From a bacterium OM1 bin76 (GTDB taxonomy: Bacteria > Actinomycetota > Acidimicrobiia > Spongiisociales > ZC4RG35), in the NCBI GenBank assembly GCA_002238785.1, contig MPNA01000004.1, positions 124,001 to 188,000 on the forward strand: 64,000 nt of DNA, written 5' to 3'. Each line of letters opens with the position of its first letter. The stretch's first letter is position 1. Positions 26,245 through 35,195 of the stretch are shown one piece after another. Below the pieces are notes generated by a model. That model had not been told where the DNA came from. It saw only the letters and a list, made by a program, of their open reading frames with translations, and made no database searches. The position numbers were made by a program, and so were the translations under genes.

Positions 26245-26821
26245 CCGAAACCCCCGCCGCTCTCAATGTCGCGATCGCCCTTTCGCCGTCATCGGGCGAC
26301 AGATTGACTGCCGCGGTGGCGCTCAGCGGCACCTCCACTTCGTATCCCAACCGGACCGCGTCCAGGGCAGTGTCCTTCACGCAATAGTCCAGTGCCAGAC
26401 CGACCACCACCACGCTGGTGATCTGCTCCTGGCGGAGCAGAGAGTCCAACTCGGTGGGCCGGTCCCGTCCCTCCACCAGGTCTCTCATGGTGAATCCCGA
26501 ATAGCCGTCCTCTCCTGCGCCGCCCTTTTTGACCGATACGCCTTCCACCACCAGATCGGGATGGAATGCGGCTCCGCTCGATCCTCCCACACAGTGAACC
26601 GGCCATATCCCCCCGTCCTTGGCGAAGTGGGGAGTCGTCTCCGGATGCCAGTCCTGGGTGTAGAACACCGGCCAACCCCGGCCGCTGGCGCTTTCTACCA
26701 ATCGGTTAACCGCCTCCACCACACCAGACGCTCCCTGCACATACAGCGAACCCTTGGGATCAGCGAAGTCATTCTGGACGTCCACCACCACCAGCGCGGT
26801 TCTTCGAGAAGCTGCAGTCAT
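26234..26821 (-). CDS. pncA: Nicotinamidase (isochorismatase-like cysteine hydrolase)
   Basis: 195 residues from ATG 26821, where the fold starts (TALVVVDVQNDF). A longer frame to 26905 adds 28 non-conserved residues. Catalytic Asp in VDVQNDF, Lys in VKKGGAGEDGYSGF and Cys in GLALDYCVKDTALDA. The metal site is QDWHPETTPHF (Asp, His, His), which marks nicotinamidase within the family. It deaminates nicotinamide to nicotinate. A nicotinate phosphoribosyltransferase is encoded at 50.2 kb, so this window holds both entry steps of the Preiss-Handler salvage. Convergent with lysS. Confidence 0.88.
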   Translation of the reverse strand: MTAASRRTALVVVDVQNDFADPKGSLYVQGASGVVEAVNRLVESASGRGWPVFYTQDWHPETTPHFAKDGGIWPVHCVGGSSGAAFHPDLVVEGVSVKKGGAGEDGYSGFTMRDLVEGRDRPTELDSLLRQEQITSVVVVGLALDYCVKDTALDAVRLGYEVEVPLSATAAVNLSPDDGERAIATLRAAGVSVTG

Positions 26822-26853
26822 GATCTCAAGACCAAAGCGTACCTGTGTCAGGC

Positions 26854-26869
26854 TGGAGGTCAACCTCCA
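26854..26869. promoter_or_regulatory. 16-base palindrome upstream of pncA (possible operator)
   Basis: TGGAGGT-CA-ACCTCCA: 7-base arms with a 2-base centre, 33-48 bases before the pncA start codon. Size and place fit a repressor site. The regulator is unknown. The remaining DNA to 27091 shows no other gene; a TATACT at 27018-27023 may serve the rightward genes. Confidence 0.45.
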
Positions 26870-27091
26870 TTTGCCCTCTTGGTCGGCCAGGACAGGCAAA
26901 CGCAACGCGGCTACCCGAAGTCACAAATCGCCTGGCTTGCCCACCTGGGATGTAGAAGGGCACTGTGGGCGGAGAACCCGCGGCTACACGGAGCACTCCA
27001 TTATGAGCAGATTCAGGTATACTTTCATCTGTTGCATTCATATGCTAAGGTCAGAAGCCAAACGGTAAGGTTACAGCTCATTCAGGAGGCA

Positions 27092-27202
27092 ATGGTGAGC
27101 GACCAGCGGACGGGCACGAGGCTGACCGCCCAATGGCGCGTCCCTACAGTCGGAGCCTTGCGCTCCAGCGGCGTATTGTCGGATGGGCCGGTCACCGCGT
27201 GA
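27092..27202 (+). CDS. Short ORF (36 residues) with strong ribosome-binding site, coupled to the next gene
   Basis: AGGAGG at 27084-27089 sits 2 bases before ATG 27092, and the frame ends TGA at 27200-27202 inside the GTG (27199) of the following gene. The peptide (MVSDQRTGTRLTAQWRVPTV...) matches no family I know. Either it is a small coupled or leader peptide that brings ribosomes to the GTG start, or the remnant of a larger gene. The perfect Shine-Dalgarno and GTGA overlap are the only evidence. Confidence 0.4.
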   Translation: MVSDQRTGTRLTAQWRVPTVGALRSSGVLSDGPVTA

Positions 27203-27555
27203 TACGTACCTACCTTCACTTCAAGGTTGACGACGGTAGCGCCGAACAGTTGGTCACCCTCTTCCGCCACCATCGGATATTGGAGACTTCGGTTGCCCAG
27301 CAAGGATGCCACTCAGCCGAGTTGACATTGTCCCGAGATGGGAGGCGGGCGATCGTTACGGCCACCTGGGAAGATCCTGAAGCCTATGCTCGATGGACCG
27401 GCCGCCCAGACCGCGCCATCCTAGCCGACGAGATCAGCGACTTGCTCACCGTCCCAATCAATTCCAGTACCAAGGGAAGCCAATATCGAATAGCCCATAT
27501 GGCTTTGCCCGCCCTTCACAACCCACTCAAACAGGAGGACTTGCGTCATGAGTAG
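27199..27555 (+). CDS. Small antibiotic-biosynthesis-monooxygenase-like (dimeric alpha/beta barrel) protein
   Basis: 118 residues from GTG 27199. The pattern VIRTYLHFKVDDGSAEQLVTLFRHHRILETSVAQQGCHSAELTLSRDGRRAIVTATWEDPEAYARWTGRPDR fits the ABM ferredoxin-like fold (strand, helix with HRILETS, strand with Cys-His, then the WEDPEAYARW strand-helix). Such proteins oxygenate aromatic substrates or act as small accessory enzymes. It overlaps hyuA by 8 bases and carries hyuA's AGGAGGA ribosome-binding site inside its end, so it is the first well-supported gene of the hydantoinase operon. Function inferred from fold only. Confidence 0.65.
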   Translation: MIRTYLHFKVDDGSAEQLVTLFRHHRILETSVAQQGCHSAELTLSRDGRRAIVTATWEDPEAYARWTGRPDRAILADEISDLLTVPINSSTKGSQYRIAHMALPALHNPLKQEDLRHE

Positions 27556-29584
27556 CCGGGTAGCCGTAGACGTCGGAGGCACCTTCACGGACATTGTGCG
27601 GCTTGACGATGATGGCGCGCTCCGATTCGAGAAAGTGCCCACCACCCCCGACGAACCAACCCGCGGCGTGATCGATTCTCTGCATCGGGCGGAGGCGATG
27701 CTCCGCGAAACCACCATGTTCACCCATGGGACGACGTTGGGTCTGAATGCGCTGCTGACCAGAAGCGGTGCTCGCACCGCGGTGATCGCCACCCGAGGAT
27801 TCCGGGACGTCTACCTGCTGGGACGCACCGCCCGGGAGGGTAACTACGACATTCTGTACCGCAAGCCTCCGGGCCTTCTGGAAAGATATGACACTCACGA
27901 GGTCTCAGAGCGGATGCTGTTCGACGGAACCGTTCATCAGGTCTTCGACCCCGAGGACGGACGCCGAGTAGCCGAGTTGCTCAGGGATCGCGGCTATCGC
28001 GCTGTTGCGGTGGCCTTCCTGCATGCCTATGCCAATCCGGCCCACGAGGTGGCCATGAGGGACATCGTCAATGAAGTGGCCCCCGACATTGAGGTCTCCA
28101 TCTCCTCCGATCTGTCTCGCGAATACCGGGAGTACGAAAGGACCAGCACTGCGGTGCTCGACGCCTACATCAAGCCAATCGTGCGGACCTACCTCTACGA
28201 ACTGGGGAACGAACTGGCATCCAGAGGATTCGGCGGGCGCTTTTTGATGATGCGCTCCGGCGGAGGTTCCATGACCGCCGCCGCGGCCCGTGAACAGCCG
28301 GTCAACCTCATTCTCTCCGGACCGGCGGGAGGAGTCATAGGAGCAGCAGGCTTCTCCCGCATGGTGGGCGAGCCGAACCTGGTCACCGTCGACATGGGCG
28401 GCACCAGTCTCGATGCCTCTCTGATCATCGATGGCCGGCCGGTGCTACACCACGCCGCCGAATTCCAGGGCCTTCCCATCAATATCTCTTCGCTCTACAT
28501 CCACACCATCGGCGCCGGTGGAGGATCGATCGCCTGGATCGACGAGGCCGGAGGGCTGCAGGTGGGACCCCAGAGCGCCGGAGCTGATCCCGGACCCGCC
28601 TCCTATGGCGCCGGAGGGACCGACGCCACCTTCACCGACGCGGCCGTGGTCATGGGGTACCTGGGCAGGGAGACTCCGCTGGGCGGCACCTTGTCGCTGT
28701 CCGAGTCACTGGCTCGAAGTGCACTTGCTCCCCTGGCCCTGCGCATGGGCATGCCGGAGGAAACATTTGCCCGGGGGGTGGTCCAGATATCCACCACCAA
28801 GATCGTGGGAGCGGTTAGGGCAATCACTGTGGAATTAGGCCGCGATCCCAAGGACTTCGCGTTGCTGGCATTCGGCGGCGCAGGTGGCATAGTAGGAGTG
28901 GATGTTGCCCGCGACCTGGGTATGGCAACGGTGATAATCCCGCCTGGACAGGGCGCCTTCTCGGCGTTGGGCATGCTGATGACCGATGTGCAGCGGGACT
29001 TCTCGCGCACTTCGGTGATGCCTCTGGCGGCGCTTGACACCGTCCAATTGGAGGCAGCCTTCGCAGAGATGGCCAAGGAAGCAGTGCTCGTCCTGGAAGA
29101 GGAAGGGTTTCCGCGATCCCGGCAGATCCTCTCCCGAGCGGTGGATCTTCGCTACACCGGCCAGGAGCATTCGGTCTCCATCAACCTGCCGCCTTCCGCG
29201 GTGGATTATCCCATCGAGTATCTCAGCACCGAGTTCGAAGAGCAACACATGCGCCACTACGGTCACACCATGACCGACCCCGTGGAAATAACCACCTTCC
29301 GGCTGGGTGCAGTAGGAACCGTCGACCAACCGGACCTGCCGTTCCTACCGGCCCGCCAAGAGGGTTCGGCCCAACCATTCTCTATCCGGCCAATGCTCTC
29401 GGCGATAGGTGAAGACTGGGTTGACACAAGCGTCTACCAAAGAGAAGAACTCCTCGCCGGCGACCAACTGACCGGCCCGGCAATCATCGTCGAACACACC
29501 GCAACCACGGTCATTCAGGCCGGTGATAGCTTGAGGGTGGGTGACCACGGCGAACTGGTTATCACCTTGGGAGGTACACAATGA
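27548..29584 (+). CDS. HyuA-type hydantoinase/oxoprolinase subunit A
   Basis: 678 residues of the HyuA/acetone-carboxylase-beta/5-oxoprolinase N-part family: an ASKHA ATPase with VAVDVGGTFTDIVRLDD (4-20), HGTTLGLNALLTRSG (about 59-73), the LSGPAGGVIGAAGF loop, VDMGGTSLDASLI, HTIGAGGGSIAWID and the FGGAGGIVGVDVARDLG block. With HyuB it forms ATP-dependent cyclic-amide hydrolases (hydantoin, 5-oxoproline, N-methylhydantoin). ATG 27548 has AGGAGGA 8 bases upstream. It overlaps hyuB (ATGA). Substrate not decidable. Confidence 0.92.
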   Translation: MSSRVAVDVGGTFTDIVRLDDDGALRFEKVPTTPDEPTRGVIDSLHRAEAMLRETTMFTHGTTLGLNALLTRSGARTAVIATRGFRDVYLLGRTAREGNYDILYRKPPGLLERYDTHEVSERMLFDGTVHQVFDPEDGRRVAELLRDRGYRAVAVAFLHAYANPAHEVAMRDIVNEVAPDIEVSISSDLSREYREYERTSTAVLDAYIKPIVRTYLYELGNELASRGFGGRFLMMRSGGGSMTAAAAREQPVNLILSGPAGGVIGAAGFSRMVGEPNLVTVDMGGTSLDASLIIDGRPVLHHAAEFQGLPINISSLYIHTIGAGGGSIAWIDEAGGLQVGPQSAGADPGPASYGAGGTDATFTDAAVVMGYLGRETPLGGTLSLSESLARSALAPLALRMGMPEETFARGVVQISTTKIVGAVRAITVELGRDPKDFALLAFGGAGGIVGVDVARDLGMATVIIPPGQGAFSALGMLMTDVQRDFSRTSVMPLAALDTVQLEAAFAEMAKEAVLVLEEEGFPRSRQILSRAVDLRYTGQEHSVSINLPPSAVDYPIEYLSTEFEEQHMRHYGHTMTDPVEITTFRLGAVGTVDQPDLPFLPARQEGSAQPFSIRPMLSAIGEDWVDTSVYQREELLAGDQLTGPAIIVEHTATTVIQAGDSLRVGDHGELVITLGGTQ

Positions 29585-31287
29585 CTGATGCCATCACCAC
29601 TGAAATCATCCGCCACGCCCTGGTTTCGGCGTGCGATGAGATGGCTCGGAACCTGTGCCGGACCTCGTACAACACAGTTGTATACGAGATCCACGACTAC
29701 GGCTTAGGATTGCACGACCACAACGGCGACATCGTGGCGGACACTCCGGGGATTGCAGTTTTCACCAGAGGTAACGACTACGGCATCAGACGTTCCATCG
29801 AATTCCTGGGCAGGGAGGAGATGAAACCAGGCGATGTGTTCTTACTCAACTACCCGTACTGGTCTTCGGCTCACACTCTCGATCCCCTGATCTTCGCACC
29901 GATCCACGTCGACGATCACCTGGTCGGGTTCGCCTCCTGCCGTGTCCACGTTCTTGATCTGAAACAAAAGGACCCCGGCTATGTGCTGGACTCGACCGAC
30001 ATGTACCAGGAGGGGATCTTCTTCCCGGTGGTGCGTCTCTATCGGCAGGGTGAGATCCAGAACGACATTTTCAACATCGTCCGCTTCAATAGCCGCCTTC
30101 CCAGCCACACCATCGGCGACATACAGGCACAAGTCTCAGCGGTGATTACGGGGGCGCGACGAACCAAGGAACTGGCCGACAAATACGGCAGGGACACCCT
30201 GGTGGAGGCAATGCAGGCCATCAACGATCACGGCGAGCGGTTGGCGCTGGCCGCCCTCCGCCGGATGCCCAAGGGGACTTGGAGCGCAGTCGACTACGTG
30301 GATCACGACGGAGTTGACCTCGACAAGCCGGTCAAAATGGCGGTCACCATCACCATTACCGACGACGAGATGATCGTCGACTGGAGCGATAGCGACGACG
30401 ACGTCCGCGGACCCATCAACCTTCCCCGGGGGATGACCGAGGCATTCAACTGCCTCATCTTCAAGGCACTGACCACCCCCGACTGGCCCGTCACGGCCGG
30501 CAACTTCCGGCCGCTGCGCATCATCACCAAGGAAGGGTCAGTGATGCACGCGGTACCCCCCATGCCCACCTTCACCCTGTGGACTGGCCTCTTGGGAGGA
30601 GAGGTGATGTTGAAGGCACTAGCGGAGGGCATGCCCGACAAGGTCCCGGCATGCTCCGGCGGCGACGTCTGTTCTGTCATGGCCCTGGGTGTGAACCCCC
30701 GTACCGGGGCGCCTTGGCTGGAGGCCACCAACGACGCGGTCGGTTTCGGAGCCCATGCCGGAGGAGACGGCGAGGACGGGATCATGCACATCACCGAACC
30801 GGGCTGTCGCAACAACCCGGTGGAAGTCCTGGAAGTCAAAGGACCCATGCTGATCGAGCGCTACGGCTTCCGCACCGACACCGGCGGACTCGGCAAGCAC
30901 CGCGGCGGCGTGGGCATCAGCCGGGTATATAGGTTCCTGGCTCCCACCACCGCCATTGCCATCCTCTACAAGACCACCCCACCCTGGGGCTTCAACGGAG
31001 GAGGAATGGCAGACCCCAACCACATCCTCATTGACCCCGGAACCGACCGTGAAGTCCGCCAAGGCGGAAGCTACAACATCCTTGAAGCCAACCAAGGCCT
31101 GGCCAACAACACCGGCGGAGGAGGCGGTTGGGGCAACCCCCTCGAACGAGACCCCGCCGCAGTGGCCCGTGACATCCGCAACGGCTTCGTGTCGCTGGAG
31201 TCAGCCGAACGAGATTACGGTGTGTCTGTCAACCGAGACACATTCGAGGTCAACGAAGAGGAAACGGCCGCGCTGAGAACCGGGTAG
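29581..31287 (+). CDS. HyuB-type hydantoinase/oxoprolinase subunit B
   Basis: 568 residues. HyuB family marks: CDEMARNLCRTSYNTVVYEIHDYGLGLHD, VFLLNYPYWSSAHTLDPLIFAPIHVDDHLVGFASCRVHVLDL, RFNSRLPSHTIGDIQAQVSAVITGARRTKEL, and the C-terminal GLGKHRGGVGISRVYRFLAPTTAI and GGGGGWGNPLERDP. The metal-binding His/Asp/Cys positions of the family appear in the second block. The ATGA overlap with hyuA ensures equal synthesis. The operon ends here: nothing rightward follows until the next strand change. Confidence 0.92.
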   Translation: MTDAITTEIIRHALVSACDEMARNLCRTSYNTVVYEIHDYGLGLHDHNGDIVADTPGIAVFTRGNDYGIRRSIEFLGREEMKPGDVFLLNYPYWSSAHTLDPLIFAPIHVDDHLVGFASCRVHVLDLKQKDPGYVLDSTDMYQEGIFFPVVRLYRQGEIQNDIFNIVRFNSRLPSHTIGDIQAQVSAVITGARRTKELADKYGRDTLVEAMQAINDHGERLALAALRRMPKGTWSAVDYVDHDGVDLDKPVKMAVTITITDDEMIVDWSDSDDDVRGPINLPRGMTEAFNCLIFKALTTPDWPVTAGNFRPLRIITKEGSVMHAVPPMPTFTLWTGLLGGEVMLKALAEGMPDKVPACSGGDVCSVMALGVNPRTGAPWLEATNDAVGFGAHAGGDGEDGIMHITEPGCRNNPVEVLEVKGPMLIERYGFRTDTGGLGKHRGGVGISRVYRFLAPTTAIAILYKTTPPWGFNGGGMADPNHILIDPGTDREVRQGGSYNILEANQGLANNTGGGGGWGNPLERDPAAVARDIRNGFVSLESAERDYGVSVNRDTFEVNEEETAALRTG

Positions 31288-31593
31288 GCGACCGGCGGAA
31301 CTCACCGTCAACCTCAGTAGAGGTCCTCATTTACAATCGGATGCATGTCTTCCTCCGGCCCTGCTCGGGCATCGACCACCGAAGATTCCTCATCGAAGCC
31401 CCCGTCCGGTAGACCGGAGGTCGAGCATAGCCCCGACCCCTGACCCACTTCCGAGCACCGGCCGCCTTCGTGACTGACCGGGCCCGAGAGTCCTACGGCG
31501 GCGGCCTGAAAGAGGTGTGGAAGCTAGCTCGAAAAAGACGCACGAGGTCGTAATACAGGATGTCAGAGTCCAGGGATTGTCCTGATGGGAGGC
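31288..31593. other. 306-base gap after hyuB
   Basis: No gene is supported. On the plus strand 31471-31551 a short frame (GTG start, 26 residues, basic end) has no ribosome-binding site and matches nothing. CCGGTAGACCGG near 31409 is a small inverted repeat. This may be debris at the left border of the accessory region. Confidence 0.35.
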
Positions 31594-31740
31594 CTACTTC
31601 GACTTGGAACTCTTCGGGGGTTCAGCAGCTCCAGGTCCCGGCCCCTTAGGCAACTTCGACAGCGAGACGGTCTTATCTGTCGTGTACCCGCCGCGTTTGA
31701 TATATCCTCCCCGTTGCGCCCTGCGCCGTTTACCTTTCAT
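31594..31740 (-). CDS. 48-residue basic protein, unknown
   Basis: ATG 31740 is preceded by AGAGAGG at a good distance, and the stop of the DUF6338-like fragment lies 2 bases before the start. The peptide is strongly basic (MKGKRRRAQRGGYIKRGGYTT..., end PPKSSKSK) with no membrane helix or known domain. Its position directly behind the DUF6338 reading frame suggests that the two once formed a pair. It may be a real small gene or a leftover. Confidence 0.45.
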   Translation of the reverse strand: MKGKRRRAQRGGYIKRGGYTTDKTVSLSKLPKGPGPGAAEPPKSSKSK

Positions 31741-31742
31741 GG

Positions 31743-32069
31743 CTACCTCTCTTCCGTAGCTTCGGTGAACTCCAGGTACTCGATCTCCTCCCATCCTACG
31801 AGAATCCCAGAATCCTGTAACCCTGGGTTTCCATCTCCATCAGTGAGCATCTCTCCGGTGTGGGGATCCAGGTGAAGGGTCGCGGACAAATAGAGATCCT
31901 GCGCCTCGGGGTACCCCGCAGCATAAGGTCGGCGCCCATCAACCTCACCGAAAATCCCTCCAATCCAAGTGCCGGACTTCAGTTTGCAACGAATTCCGCC
32001 CGCGGGCCGATCCTGGAAGAGGTGATCCCAAGCGCGAGGCGTCCTGTCTCTCCCGCTTAAAAGCCCGGA
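31743..32069 (-). pseudogene. C-terminal fragment of a DUF6338-like protein
   Basis: A frame of about 108 codons ends TAG at 31743-31745 and has no usable start codon in its first 60 codons. It reads as the end of a DUF6338-type protein: AWDHLFQDRP, CKLKSGTWIGGIFGE, YAAGYPEAQDLYLSATLHLD, GILVGWEEIEYLEF. The membrane-bound N-terminal part of that family is absent; instead the stop codon of the AlbA_2-ATPase gene precedes it directly. A deletion that joined the two genes is the simplest reading. Family assignment is from memory of the C-terminal pattern. Confidence 0.6.
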
Positions 32070-33848
32070 TCAGTGGTTCCTGTCCGCGTGACCGTCCGTG
32101 GTGCGGGAGACGGGACGGTATTCGAGGATCGAAGAGCGTCCGGTGATGGCGGCCACTCGCACGAGAAACTCACCGCCGTCAGCGTCCATCAGGTGCAGTT
32201 CTTCGGTTCCGGGGATGAAGGAAAGCGGCTGTTGCCGCCCCCCGTTGATGGCGATGTTGGAGGCGTAAAGATAGGTGCGATTGCTGGTGTCCAGGATTGG
32301 ATTCAGTCGGCCTGCGAGACCGGGAATGTGACCGGTGGCTTCTGGAAAAACGACCGATCCACCCCCACGTAGGACTGCCAGATCAACGGCGAGCGATCGT
32401 TGCGCCGGGACCCACTCGCGCTCGACATGGGCGGCGCAGCCCGGGCCGGCCACGAACACGGTCATGGGCAGATGCACCGCGTGCAGATCGAGGCGGGTCT
32501 CCCCGTCGACATCGGTAGAGCCCCGCTTCCATGTGCGGTTTGGGAACAAGGCCAAAACGTCCGCTCCCGCAAGCGGCACATGGTCCCGACGTACGGTTAT
32601 GGTGACGGTGGCCGATCCGAATTCGGTTTCGGCGGCAGGTATCGTCAGACAGAGTTCCGAGTCGTCGATGAGCCGGAACCGCGGATCCTTCCCCGTGAGC
32701 GCCTTCGTCTCGCGGCGGATGATCGGGACTCCGTCCCCGCGGCGCTCCATGAAATAACGCCTGCCCTCGGCACCTTCTGCTCCGCGGACGTTCATCCTGG
32801 CCAGCACTGAAACCAGCACCCCGTTCCGAGTGGATTGACGTTCAGCCATGCTGTCGATGGTCAGGTTATTGGGAAGAGAGCCCGGAGAGCAGACCTCCAG
32901 CCGGTCGGAAAAAATCGCCAGCCGGATCCGGCTTCCGCGGATCGAGTAGTCGCGGTGCGCCACGGCGTTCACCAAACTCTCGAACACCGCCCGCAGGCTA
33001 TATTCCGGCAGGTCCTCGCGAGCGGGATCCTTGCGCGCGCCAACCCGCATGTTGCGCCTCACGAACCCCAGCGCCTGCTCAATCTGGCGATTGACCGGGC
33101 CGCCGATCTCCTGCGCGTCTATCTGCCGGGAGGCGCGATCTGTGCCCCGGTAACGCACGGCGTTGATGGCGGCATGCGGAAGAAACCGCTCCGGGTCCTC
33201 CGTGCACACCAACACACCCGCAACAGTCGCTCGCGCAACGCCATGCTCGTCCGTCGCAAGGAGATTCAACTTCTCCAGCCCCAACACGGGATCGGCCAGA
33301 CTGTCTACGCTCAAGAGCGGTTTCCACAGCCGTTCGTCAAATGTCTCGAAACCAGTGCCGGCCACCATCTGCTCATCGACGCCGATGAACCGCGCTTGTC
33401 CTCTTCGCTGCGCCAGACGCATCCGTTCGTCGGGCGTCATTGGCTGTTTCGAGCCGCCGACGCGAATATAGCTGCCGCCCGGGCTGTCGTGTTGGGAATG
33501 CCCTTCGGGAATCTCGACCAACAGGAAGGAGCGTTTGTCCAATTCACGACGGTGAATGTGAACTCGGATGGCGGGTTTTATCGAATCCCGGCATACCTCC
33601 CCGATCAGGCGCTCTACTTCGTCGAGGCCACCGCGTGACATCCCCGGCACAGCACCGGCATCAGTAACACCGATAAGAAAAACACCGCCCCTGGCATTGG
33701 CGAAAGCGGCGATTTCATCGGCCCAGGCGTTGCGTGTTGACAGAACCGGCTTATCACCGCGAAACTCGACCTCCTTGAACTCCCAGCCGCTATCCTCACC
33801 CAACCGCAGGCGGCGCCGGATCGATTCGTCACTGTAGGAAAAAGTCAT
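32070..33848 (-). CDS. AlbA_2 (divergent AAA_4)/GHKL-ATPase protein with Ig-like C-terminus
   Basis: 592 residues. The N-terminal AlbA_2/Schlafen-type domain has SGWEFKEVEFRGDKPVLSTRNAWADEIAAFANARGGVFLIGVTDAG (about 20-66) and SYIRVGGSKQPMTPDE. A GHKL ATPase domain follows (SLRAVFESLVNAVAHRDYSIRGSRIRLAIFSDRLEVCSPGSLP, N-box near 300). The C-terminus resembles a carboxypeptidase-regulatory/Ig-like strand domain (VTVRRDHVPLAGADVLALFPN...) and ends in a tail I do not recognise. AlbA_2-ATPases are variously described as regulators or as possible defence or RNA-targeting proteins. Flanked by a gene fragment, it looks like an accessory gene. Confidence 0.8.
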   Translation of the reverse strand: MTFSYSDESIRRRLRLGEDSGWEFKEVEFRGDKPVLSTRNAWADEIAAFANARGGVFLIGVTDAGAVPGMSRGGLDEVERLIGEVCRDSIKPAIRVHIHRRELDKRSFLLVEIPEGHSQHDSPGGSYIRVGGSKQPMTPDERMRLAQRRGQARFIGVDEQMVAGTGFETFDERLWKPLLSVDSLADPVLGLEKLNLLATDEHGVARATVAGVLVCTEDPERFLPHAAINAVRYRGTDRASRQIDAQEIGGPVNRQIEQALGFVRRNMRVGARKDPAREDLPEYSLRAVFESLVNAVAHRDYSIRGSRIRLAIFSDRLEVCSPGSLPNNLTIDSMAERQSTRNGVLVSVLARMNVRGAEGAEGRRYFMERRGDGVPIIRRETKALTGKDPRFRLIDDSELCLTIPAAETEFGSATVTITVRRDHVPLAGADVLALFPNRTWKRGSTDVDGETRLDLHAVHLPMTVFVAGPGCAAHVEREWVPAQRSLAVDLAVLRGGGSVVFPEATGHIPGLAGRLNPILDTSNRTYLYASNIAINGGRQQPLSFIPGTEELHLMDADGGEFLVRVAAITGRSSILEYRPVSRTTDGHADRNH

Positions 33849-33998
33849 CTGAATTCACTGTTCTATACGGTCCACATGAGTGAGACCAACGTACGTCCAA
33901 CCTGCCGAGCTATCCGCAGTCTCTTGCTTGTCCAGCAGGGTACCGGCCGCCCGCTGAAATTGCATCGACGTTCCCAGCGTCGGCGTGGAAGCCAGCGA

Positions 33999-35195
33999 TC
34001 AGGGGAAAACGACTTTCCCCGACTGGACCACGGTTCGTTGGGCAGTCCACAGCGCCTCGGGACGATCGAAGGGGTTACCGTCCAACACCACCAGGTCGGC
34101 GGCGGCACCCTCCCGGATTGCTCCCAGATCCGGGCGGCCGACGATGTCGGCGTTCACGGAGGTGGCGGAGCGGAGGACATCGGCAACCTCGTCGACTTGG
34201 CAGCGGGTGCGGAATTCGAAGAGTTGGTCGTTTTCGAGGTCGCCCATCAGGTCGGTCCCCAGTCCGATCTTAACTCCCGCCTGGCGGGCTATCCAGATGG
34301 AGTCCAAGCCTCTCCGCAGGACTTCCCGGTTCTTGACCTGGGAAACCGGGGGTAGGCCCAACTGGTCTCCTCTTCTGTCCATAGAGTCGTAGCAACCCAG
34401 GGTGGGCACCAGATAGGCGTCTCGCTCTACCATCAGAGCCGCTGACTCTTCATCCAGGAGATTGCCGTGCTCGATGGTCCGGACACCATTGGCTACCGAG
34501 TGGATTATAGCCTCGGGTGAGTAGGCGTGGGCCGCGACATAGGAACCCCGCACGCTCGCCTCGTAACAGACCGCCGCCACCTCATCCACCGAGTACTGCG
34601 GGTTGCGGAGCGGATCGGTGGGTGAGAAGACTCCCCCTGAAGTGAACAGCTTGATGACATGGGCGCCGGTGCGGAACCGGTCCCTCACCACTGTCCGCAG
34701 CGGCTCGACGCCGTCTACCACCTCGCACAGGTGGCTACAGGTGGAGCCGCCGCGGAGGTGTCCGGGACGCATATCGCCGTGACCGCCGGTCTGGCTCAAT
34801 CCGGGACCGCTGAACAAATACCGGGGCCCCGCCAGCAGACCCTGGTCGATGGCCATCTGCAAACCGATGTCTCCGCCCGCCACGTCCCGCACGGTGGTGA
34901 ACCCGCGACCGAGGGCGGCCTTCAGTCGCTGTGCCGCCTTGGCAGTCACATAGCTCAAGGGAAGTCCTTCCAGTTCGCGGGCATCAAGGCTCACCGCGTA
35001 GGCGTGGAAGTGGAGATCCAAGAAGCCCGGAGTCACCAGGCAGCCATCGGCTTCGATTATCTCGGCGTCTGCGGGCGGCGGGCCCTCCAAGCTGACGATC
35101 ACCCCATCCCGGGTGTGGACCGGATGGGCGGACGGTTCTTCAGACACGCCGTCGAACACCAACCCACCCATAATGGAGAGTGACTTATCAGCCAT
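33999..35195 (-). CDS. Metal-dependent amidohydrolase (imidazolonepropionase/prolidase-like)
   Basis: 398 residues of the amidohydrolase superfamily. Metal ligands: HFH (62-64) after GFLDLHFHAYA, the carboxylated Lys in HVIKLFTSGGVFSP, His in VAAHAYSPEA, His in RTIEHGNLL, and Asp in GLGTDLMG. The group includes Xaa-Arg/Xaa-Pro dipeptidases and imidazolonepropionase-like enzymes. ATG 35195 overlaps the stop of the permease remnant (TGATG), so it was the last gene of an ABC-transporter operon now mostly deleted. It is probably cytosolic and acts on an imported peptide-like compound. The 150 bases behind it (33849-33998) show no gene. Confidence 0.85.
   Translation of the reverse strand: MADKSLSIMGGLVFDGVSEEPSAHPVHTRDGVIVSLEGPPPADAEIIEADGCLVTPGFLDLHFHAYAVSLDARELEGLPLSYVTAKAAQRLKAALGRGFTTVRDVAGGDIGLQMAIDQGLLAGPRYLFSGPGLSQTGGHGDMRPGHLRGGSTCSHLCEVVDGVEPLRTVVRDRFRTGAHVIKLFTSGGVFSPTDPLRNPQYSVDEVAAVCYEASVRGSYVAAHAYSPEAIIHSVANGVRTIEHGNLLDEESAALMVERDAYLVPTLGCYDSMDRRGDQLGLPPVSQVKNREVLRRGLDSIWIARQAGVKIGLGTDLMGDLENDQLFEFRTRCQVDEVADVLRSATSVNADIVGRPDLGAIREGAAADLVVLDGNPFDRPEALWTAQRTVVQSGKVVFP

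Noticed and set aside
27001-27091. CRISPR-like or direct-repeat array in the AT-rich gaps
   Set aside because: No repeat of CRISPR length recurs with spacers here or elsewhere in the window.
31471-31551. Short basic frame after hyuB
   Set aside because: No ribosome-binding site, preceded by stops, no match to a known family.
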